Below, piece by piece: positions 1-5,384 of a DNA stretch of 5,384 nucleotides; position 1 is the stretch's first letter, and every line of letters begins with the position of its first letter. The notes beneath the pieces were generated by a model. The model saw nothing but the letters and a program-made list of their open reading frames with translations. It did not search any database and was not told the DNA's origin. Position numbers and translations under genes: made by a program. Source of the stretch: Pseudomonadota bacterium (GTDB taxonomy: Bacteria; Pseudomonadota; Alphaproteobacteria; Azospirillales; Azospirillaceae); contig JAEYOB010000647.1 of NCBI GenBank assembly GCA_023412175.1, positions 1 through 5,384 on the forward strand, read 5' to 3'.

Positions 1-1
1 C

Positions 2-31
2 GAAGCGCGGAAAGGAGGGGGCAAGCAATGA
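2..31 (+). CDS. Possible C-terminal tail of an upstream gene (prfA expected), partial
   Basis: Read from base 2, this frame is open for nine codons (ending ARKGGGKQ) and stops at TGA 29-31. That stop overlaps the prmC start as ATGA, a typical sign of translational coupling inside an operon. In many bacteria prfA (release factor 1), whose product is the substrate of PrmC, lies directly upstream of prmC. The nine residues themselves are not diagnostic, so identity as prfA rests only on synteny. The frame could equally be open by chance. Confidence 0.3.
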   Translation, partial: EARKGGGKQ

Positions 32-882
32 CCGACACCCTCCGCACCCTCCGCCGCGCCGCCGAGGCGCGCCTCGCCGCCGCCGGCGTCGACACGCCGG
101 AGCTGGACGCGCGCCTGCTCGTCCAGCACGCGCTGAACCTCAGCCGAGAGCAGCTCCTGTTCGACGCCGACAAGCCCGTTCCGCCGGAAGACGCCGCCAG
201 GCTCCGCGCCCTGCTCGACCGCCGCGCCGCGCGCGAGCCGGTGTCGCGCATCCTCGGCGAGCGGGCGTTCTGGAGCCTGGAGCTGTCGCTCAACGCCGAC
301 ACGCTCGACCCGCGGCCGGACACCGAGACCATCGTCGAGGCTGCCCTCGACGCCCTCCCCGACCACACGGCGCCCCTGCGCATCCTCGACCTCGGCACCG
401 GCACCGGCTGCATCCTGCTGGCGCTGCTGGCCGAGCTGCCGAACGCCACCGGCCTCGGCATCGACCTCAGCCCCAACGCGGTCGAGGCCGCCACCGGCAA
501 CGCCGCGCGCAACGGGCTGGCCGGCCGCGCCCGCTTCCAGGCCGGCGACTGGGGCGACGGGCTGGCCGAACGCTTCGACCTCGTCGTCTCCAACCCGCCC
601 TACATCCCCAGCAGCGACATTCCGTCGCTCGACCCGGAGGTGCGCGAGCACGACCCGCTGCGTGCGCTGGACGGCGGCGCCGACGGGCTGGACGCCTACC
701 GCGCCATCGCCGCGCAGCTTCCCGGCCTGCTCGCCCCCAAGGGCGTCGTGGCGCTGGAAGTCGGCGCGGGGCAGGCGGCCGACGTGGCAAGCCTCCTGGA
801 CGCCAACGGCATCGGCATCACCGGCGTGTTCCGCGATCTCGGCGGCATCGAGCGGTGCGTTCGGGCCCGTAACGGCCGGTAA
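28..882 (+). CDS. prmC: Peptide chain release factor N5-glutamine methyltransferase PrmC (HemK)
   Basis: The 284-residue product is a normal length for PrmC, a cytosolic SAM-dependent enzyme that methylates the glutamine of the GGQ motif in release factors 1 and 2 and so improves translation termination. An N-terminal helical domain (about residues 1-85) ends in the conserved stretch EPVSRILGERAFW (70-82). The PRPDTE motif (95-100) leads into a Rossmann methyltransferase fold with SAM-binding DLGTGTG (121-127), an acidic D146 at the end of the next strand, and the catalytic NPPY motif (189-192), the signature of glutamine N5-methyltransferases. The ATG at 28 is preceded by a strong Shine-Dalgarno, AAAGGAGG at 11-18. 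The same frame is open further upstream to the window edge, but the ribosome site and the family's usual N-terminus favour this start. The stop is TAA at 880-882. It probably follows prfA in an operon. Confidence 0.96.
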   Translation: MTDTLRTLRRAAEARLAAAGVDTPELDARLLVQHALNLSREQLLFDADKPVPPEDAARLRALLDRRAAREPVSRILGERAFWSLELSLNADTLDPRPDTETIVEAALDALPDHTAPLRILDLGTGTGCILLALLAELPNATGLGIDLSPNAVEAATGNAARNGLAGRARFQAGDWGDGLAERFDLVVSNPPYIPSSDIPSLDPEVREHDPLRALDGGADGLDAYRAIAAQLPGLLAPKGVVALEVGAGQAADVASLLDANGIGITGVFRDLGGIERCVRARNGR

Positions 883-902
883 GACCCGGGTAATTCCGGG
901 TC
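883..902. terminator. Hairpin directly after the prmC stop
   Basis: GACCCGG (883-889) and CCGGGTC (896-902) form a perfect 7-bp stem around the loop GTAATT, beginning right after the prmC stop codon. A terminator or mRNA 3'-end stabiliser role is plausible from position. It is followed by a C-run and then an A-run (CCCCCCACAAAAA), with no T-tract on the plus strand, so it is not a classical intrinsic terminator. Read-through into the DUF4167 gene remains possible. Confidence 0.35.
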
Positions 903-918
903 CCCCCACAAAAAGCAG

Positions 919-947
919 TTGGATTGGCGGTCTTTCCTCGTTAGGGT
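919..947 (+). promoter_or_regulatory. Weak sigma70-like promoter candidate for the DUF4167 gene
   Basis: TTGGAT (919-924) and TAGGGT (942-947) are separated by 17 bases, the optimal spacing, but the -10 element matches TATAAT at only three positions. If real, it would leave a leader of roughly 180 bases before the ATG at 1137, containing the hairpins at 975-988 and 1067-1089. It is offered only because the 254-base gap after prmC makes a separate promoter reasonable. Confidence 0.22.
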
Positions 948-974
948 GCAGGACAGCGACGATCCGTGGGTCGG

Positions 975-1089
975 CGGGCGAAGGCCCGTTCGATGCGACC
1001 GCACAAGGTCCCGGACGCCGCGTTCGAATCCCCGAAACCGATCCGCGGCCCCGTGCTGCGGCGGGCCCGGCTGCCGGAAGGGCGGCCGG
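975..1089 (+). other. Hairpin-rich leader upstream of the DUF4167 gene
   Basis: The gap between prmC and the DUF4167 gene contains no supported gene. It holds two clear hairpins besides the one at 883-902. The first is CGGGC (975-979) and GCCCG (984-988) around a GAAG tetraloop. The second is a 9-bp stem, CCGGCTGCC (1067-1075) with GGCGGCCGG (1081-1089), containing one G-U pair and a GGAAG loop. The second ends 47 bases before the start codon. Neither has a T-tract, so they look like leader structure rather than terminators. No known riboswitch class is recognised. High GC makes chance stems common. Confidence 0.35.
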
Positions 1090-1136
1090 CGCGTTGAGGG
1101 GGATGCGCTTCTCGAACATGGGGCCACAAGACCCGA

Positions 1137-1583
1137 ATGAGACAAGGACCGAACAACCGACGTTCGCGCGGCCGTGGCGGCAGTGGTGGCGGTGGTGGCG
1201 GCGGCGGCGGTGGCGGGGGCGGCGGCAACAACGCCGGCCGGCGCCAGAACGTCCCGCTGCGTCACCAGACCTTCGACAGCAACGGCCCGGATGTGCGCAT
1301 CCGCGGCAATGCCTGGCAGGTCCATGAGAAATACCTGACGCTGGCCCGCGACGCCGCGTCGTCGGGTGACCGCATCCAGGCGGAGAACTATCTCCAGCAT
1401 GCGGAGCATTACTTCCGCATCATCACCCAGATCCAGGAATCCGAGAACCGCCAGCGCGACGGCCGCGGCAATGGCCAGAACCAGCCGCACCAGCCGGGTC
1501 CGCAGGATCAGGAAGAGTACGAGCAGTCCGAAGCCGAGGCCGAGTCCGACGGCACCGAAGAGCGCGCCGCGGCCAACGCCTGA
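1137..1583 (+). CDS. DUF4167 domain-containing protein with poly-glycine N-terminal tract
   Basis: The product is 148 residues, of unknown function. The start MRQGPNNRRSRGRG is the characteristic basic, RG-rich N-terminus of the DUF4167 family, which supports the ATG at 1137 although no good Shine-Dalgarno precedes it (only GGGG at 1120-1123, too far away). Residues 17-30 are fourteen consecutive glycines. The conserved core runs from about residue 43 to 100 and includes SNGPDVRIRG (48-57) and a helical segment with SGDRIQAENYLQHAEHYFRI (76-95). The tail from about 101 is rich in Q, N, E and D and looks disordered. No signal peptide or membrane segment is visible. RG-rich and acidic flanks around a small helical core suggest a nucleic-acid or ribonucleoprotein partner, but that is inference. 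The gene follows prmC and precedes clpB as in many alphaproteobacteria. Confidence 0.9.
   Translation: MRQGPNNRRSRGRGGSGGGGGGGGGGGGGGNNAGRRQNVPLRHQTFDSNGPDVRIRGNAWQVHEKYLTLARDAASSGDRIQAENYLQHAEHYFRIITQIQESENRQRDGRGNGQNQPHQPGPQDQEEYEQSEAEAESDGTEERAAANA
1185..1226 (+). repeat. GGN trinucleotide microsatellite encoding 14 glycines
   Basis: Forty-two bases of uninterrupted glycine codons (mostly GGC and GGT, one GGG) lie inside the DUF4167 gene. Length changes in units of three would keep the frame and only alter the glycine linker, so replication slippage would be tolerated. The codon mix is imperfect, which should lower the slippage rate compared with a pure GGC run. Confidence 0.85.
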
Positions 1584-1585
1584 CC

Positions 1586-1625
1586 GGCGTTCCAAACAGG
1601 CGTTCCGTACAAGCCGGTCCATACA
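1586..1625. repeat. Three degenerate 13-base near-tandem repeats
   Basis: Directly after the DUF4167 stop lie GGCGTTCCAAACA (1586-1598), GGCGTTCCGTACA (1599-1611) and, after one base, GCCGGTCCATACA (1613-1625). Units one and two match at 11 of 13 positions, units two and three at 10 of 13. The function is unknown. They could be a decayed small tandem duplication or a spaced binding site, or chance similarity for the third unit. Confidence 0.5.
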
Positions 1626-1658
1626 GGTCGGGCGAGCCGCTCCGGCGGCCGCCCGATC
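1626..1658. terminator. Strong hairpin between convergent DUF4167 and MOSC genes
   Basis: The outer stem pairs 1626-1634 with 1650-1658 (core TCGGGCG with CGCCCGA, plus one G-U and one G-C pair). A single bulged A at 1635 is followed by an inner stem GCCGC (1636-1640) with GCGGC (1645-1649) around a TCCG tetraloop. It sits 43 bases after the DUF4167 stop and 28 bases beyond the MOSC stop, where a shared bidirectional terminator is expected. There is no T-tract on either side, so it may act as an RNA 3'-end stabiliser or work with Rho. Confidence 0.5.
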
Positions 1659-1685
1659 CCGGACCGTTCGGGCTGTTCCGGCTGG

Positions 1686-2450
1686 CTACCCCAGCTCCAC
1701 CGCATCACCGACGGCCACCCGACCGCCGGTGACGACGCGCGCGTAGACGCCGCAGTGCGTGTGCCCCAGGCCCCGGCGCATGGCCCGCAACAGGTTCAGT
1801 TCGCGCGAACCGCCGTCCGGCGTGCCGCTCGGCGCCACGTCGATGGCGGCGCAGCGGCCGGTGGGCTTCACCACCTCCAGCACCGCCCCGCCGACGCGGA
1901 CCGTCCGGCCGACCCATTCGCGCTCCGCCCAGGGGGCAAGCCCGTCCAGCCACAGGTTGGCGCGGAAGCGGCCGGGATCGACCGGCTCCTTCGCCACACG
2001 CTCGATGTCCTGCACGCTGGCGAGGTTCAGCAGCGAGACCAGCGGCGCCTCGGTGTCGGTGAAGGCGCCGCCCTTGCCGTCGGCGATCTTCGGCGCGCCG
2101 GGCGCCGCCCCCGCCATGTAGGCAGCGAAGAACTGCTCGATCAGCGTGCGGCCCATGGGCTGGTCCAGCCGGCCGCGCGCCACCTGACGGCCGTTGCGGC
2201 GGATGACCAGCGCCTGGGTCGCCGCGTCGAACTCGGTCTCCAGCGCCGCCAGCTTCTCGTTGCGCACCAGGGTGAAGAATTCGGATTTCGGCCGCCAGCC
2301 CTCGTGCTCCACCTCGGCGGCGGGGCCGTGGAGAATCGCATAGGCGCGGTCGAAGGGCAGCGTCTGCCCGGCCGTGAGCTCTACGGCCGGCAGTTCCTCG
2401 GCGCTCAGCCCCTTGACGGGGTAGCGGCGGATCGTCGCAACGGTGGTCAT
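1686..2450 (-). CDS. MOSC domain-containing protein (YcbX/mARC-like, no ferredoxin domain)
   Basis: The 254-residue product has an N-terminal MOSC beta-barrel domain starting with IRRYPVKGLS (7-16) and a C-terminal MOSC domain from about residue 120. The latter includes RFRANLWLDG (161-170) and TGRCAAIDVAP (197-207). C200 aligns by motif with the cysteine that ligates molybdenum in mARC and YcbX enzymes, which reduce N-hydroxylated compounds. This protein is therefore likely a molybdenum-cofactor oxidoreductase or a sulfur-carrier-like protein. Unlike E. coli YcbX it ends after the MOSC domain, so electrons would have to come from a separate partner. No signal peptide is seen. The ATG at 2450 gives the family N-terminus, but no Shine-Dalgarno is visible; the stop is TAG at 1686-1688. 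It lies 56 bases downstream of the Nudix gene on the same strand, so co-transcription is likely. The exact substrate cannot be told. Confidence 0.88.
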   Translation of the reverse strand: MTTVATIRRYPVKGLSAEELPAVELTAGQTLPFDRAYAILHGPAAEVEHEGWRPKSEFFTLVRNEKLAALETEFDAATQALVIRRNGRQVARGRLDQPMGRTLIEQFFAAYMAGAAPGAPKIADGKGGAFTDTEAPLVSLLNLASVQDIERVAKEPVDPGRFRANLWLDGLAPWAEREWVGRTVRVGGAVLEVVKPTGRCAAIDVAPSGTPDGGSRELNLLRAMRRGLGHTHCGVYARVVTGGRVAVGDAVELG

Positions 2451-2455
2451 AGCTT

Positions 2456-2487
2456 GGTATGTGTTGCCGCTCGCCCGCTTCTGTCAA
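2456..2487 (-). promoter_or_regulatory. Perfect -35 hexamer upstream of the MOSC gene, -10 unclear
   Basis: On the minus strand a perfect TTGACA occupies 2487-2482. No good -10 follows at 16-18 bases. The best look-alike, CATACC at 2461-2456, lies 20 bases away, which is too far for a standard promoter. If it does function, transcription would begin almost at the ATG (2450), giving a leaderless or near-leaderless message, consistent with the absence of a Shine-Dalgarno. The alternative is simple co-transcription with the Nudix gene. Confidence 0.22.
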
Positions 2488-2506
2488 CTGCGGTGCAGCA
2501 TGAATG

Positions 2507-3016
2507 TCACCAATGTTCGGTCAGAGGCACCAGACCGCGGTATTCGGCGAGCCGCTGCCGCGTCGCCGGCGTGGTGTCCTCCGGCAGCCGGTCGAGCGGG
2601 AAGAAGGCCGCCTCGATGATCTCGAAGCCGTCCGCCTTCGGCCGGCCGCTCCAGCTCCGGGCGACGAACACCGCCACGTGATCGCTGGCCCCGCTGCGGA
2701 AGCGCGCGTACATGCCCAGCGGCTGCGCGGCGCTCTCGACGGTCAGGCCGACCTCCTCCCGCACCTCGCGCTTCATCGCCTCGACCAGCGTCTCGCCCTT
2801 GCCCACGCCACCGCCTGGCAGGTGCCAGCCGGCGACGTAGCTGTGCCGGATCAGCAGCACGCGGTCGCCGTCCTCGCGCGGCTCCACGATGATGGCGCGC
2901 ACGCCCATGGTGAGCGGCCGCGCCACCCGGTGCCACGCGTTGCGGGCGCGCCAGGCGAGGCGGAGCGGATTCAGCGGATTGGGCATGGCGCGGGTCAGCA
3001 GCGAAAGGTCGGTCAT
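2507..3016 (-). CDS. Nudix hydrolase
   Basis: The 169-residue product contains a complete Nudix box at 69-91: G69, E75, R83-E84, E87-E88 and G90-L91 fit the GX5EX7REUXEEXGU pattern with all metal-binding glutamates present. WHLPGGG (64-70) leads into it. Nudix enzymes use Mg2+ to cleave nucleoside diphosphates linked to another moiety, but nothing in the sequence fixes the substrate. The basic, aromatic N-terminus (about 14-35, PLNPLRLAWRARNAWHRVAR) precedes the first strand, GVRAIIVEP (38-46). It looks amphipathic rather than membrane-spanning. The start at 3016 lacks a strong Shine-Dalgarno; M11 (2984-2986) is an alternative start that would keep the whole domain. The stop is TGA at 2507-2509. 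It is the upstream member of a likely two-gene minus-strand unit with the MOSC gene and is divergent from clpB. Confidence 0.9.
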   Translation of the reverse strand: MTDLSLLTRAMPNPLNPLRLAWRARNAWHRVARPLTMGVRAIIVEPREDGDRVLLIRHSYVAGWHLPGGGVGKGETLVEAMKREVREEVGLTVESAAQPLGMYARFRSGASDHVAVFVARSWSGRPKADGFEIIEAAFFPLDRLPEDTTPATRQRLAEYRGLVPLTEHW

Positions 3017-3108
3017 TCCGGTGGGGCCGTGTGCTGGGCGGGGAAGCCTCCACAGTAGCGGCCTTCACGACGATGCCGGAAGCGGCGCAATCGGTCGAGG
3101 AGCAACCG

Positions 3109-3130
3109 CGATGGGTGATTACCCCCATCG
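3109..3130. promoter_or_regulatory. Inverted repeat in the divergent Nudix/clpB region, possible operator
   Basis: CGATGGG (3109-3115) and CCCATCG (3124-3130) form a perfect 7-bp dyad with an 8-base centre, TGATTACC. It lies 92 bases upstream of the Nudix ATG and overlaps a weak minus-strand promoter candidate, so it could be a repressor site. As RNA in a minus-strand transcript it could also form a hairpin. No known regulator consensus is recognised. Confidence 0.4.
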
Positions 3131-3143
3131 TCCGCACGGTCAA
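3116..3143 (-). promoter_or_regulatory. Sigma70-like promoter candidate for Nudix-MOSC unit
   Basis: On the minus strand TTGACC (3143-3138) is followed after 16 bases by TAATCA (3121-3116). The -35 is good and the -10 is poor. The position, about 100 bases before the Nudix start, suits a promoter for the two-gene unit, and the -10 falls within the inverted repeat at 3109-3130. It was judged by eye only. Confidence 0.3.
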
Positions 3144-3164
3144 TAACCCCGCATAACGGATGGT

Positions 3165-3192
3165 CTTGCACAGGCTGGACCCCGCTCCATAT
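3165..3192 (+). promoter_or_regulatory. Heat-shock sigma factor (RpoH/sigma32) promoter of clpB
   Basis: CTTGCAC (3165-3171) and CTCCATAT (3185-3192) are separated by 13 bases. This fits the sigma32 pattern of CTTGAAA, 13-15 bases, CCCCATNT, and the CTTG core is the part most conserved in alphaproteobacteria. Transcription would start near 3199-3201, leaving a leader of roughly 87 bases. clpB is a classical RpoH target, so element, spacing and gene identity agree. Confidence 0.65.
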
Positions 3193-3286
3193 CTACCGCA
3201 GCATCCTCCTGGATCGCACACATCGCGTGGGTCATAGGCCGAGCGTGCTGCCTGGCGGGCGGTCGGCCGCAGAATGGAGAGGACCG

Positions 3287-5384
<2,098 letters not shown>

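Noticed and set aside
926..942. Minus-strand GAGGAAAGACC resembling the RNase P RNA core GAGGAAAGTCC
   Set aside because: One key base differs, the remaining conserved RNase P elements are absent, and the RNA would have to run into the prmC coding region.
1018..1034. GTTCGAATC resembling a tRNA T-arm
   Set aside because: The bases on either side do not form the 5-bp T stem (CCGCG against CCCCG), and no acceptor, D or anticodon arm can be built around it.
1095..1130. Upstream ATG codons at 1103 and 1118 with a nearby GAGGGGG
   Set aside because: Neither is in frame with the DUF4167 gene, the purine run is badly spaced from both, and the overlapping product is Trp/Arg-rich shadow sequence. 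The family-typical MRQG start at 1137 is preferred.
696..1622. 308-codon minus-strand frame across the end of prmC and the DUF4167 gene
   Set aside because: It covers two real plus-strand genes and their gap, reads the GGN repeat as low-complexity sequence, and has no ribosome site or recognisable family.
1755..2681. 308-codon plus-strand frame opposite the MOSC and Nudix genes
   Set aside because: It runs antisense through two genes with complete family motifs. Its Arg/Ala/Gly/Gln-rich composition is typical of a shadow frame.
2484..3221. 245-codon minus-strand frame starting in the clpB upstream region and overlapping the Nudix gene
   Set aside because: The Nudix box lies in the other frame. 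This one turns Arg/Ala/Gly-rich with no motif, and its start would overlap the clpB promoter.

Overview
The window is about 70% GC by eye and reads as ordinary chromosomal DNA of an alphaproteobacterium. The order prmC - DUF4167 gene - clpB is common in that class, since the DUF4167 family is largely alphaproteobacterial. The GC-rich codon use and protein flavour suggest Rhodospirillales, perhaps Azospirillum-like. That finer placement is an inference and was not tested by a search.

Layout. Positions 1-31 may hold the last codons of an upstream gene (prfA would be expected) overlapping the start of prmC. Positions 28-882 (+) encode PrmC, the release-factor glutamine methyltransferase. Positions 883-1136 are a non-coding gap with three hairpins and a weak promoter candidate. 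Positions 1137-1583 (+) encode a DUF4167 protein with a run of 14 glycines. Positions 1584-1685 separate two convergent genes and hold a degenerate 13-base triplicate followed by a strong hairpin. Positions 1686-2450 (-) encode a MOSC-domain protein related to YcbX/mARC. Positions 2507-3016 (-) encode a Nudix hydrolase. Positions 3017-3286 are a divergent promoter region with a heat-shock-type promoter facing clpB and an inverted repeat facing the Nudix gene. Positions 3287-5384 (+) are the first 699 codons of clpB, cut by the window edge.

Functionally, prmC supports translation termination, clpB is the heat-shock disaggregase, and DUF4167 is conserved but of unknown function. The two minus-strand genes look like an accessory pair (metal-cofactor enzyme plus nucleotide-type hydrolase) lying between DUF4167 and clpB. 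I found no mobile element, CRISPR array, tRNA or rRNA, and no convincing novel system. The most notable points are the clpB promoter, the dyad in the divergent region, the poly-glycine tract, the 13-base repeats and the structured leader of the DUF4167 gene. All promoter and hairpin calls come from reading by eye, without folding or scoring software.
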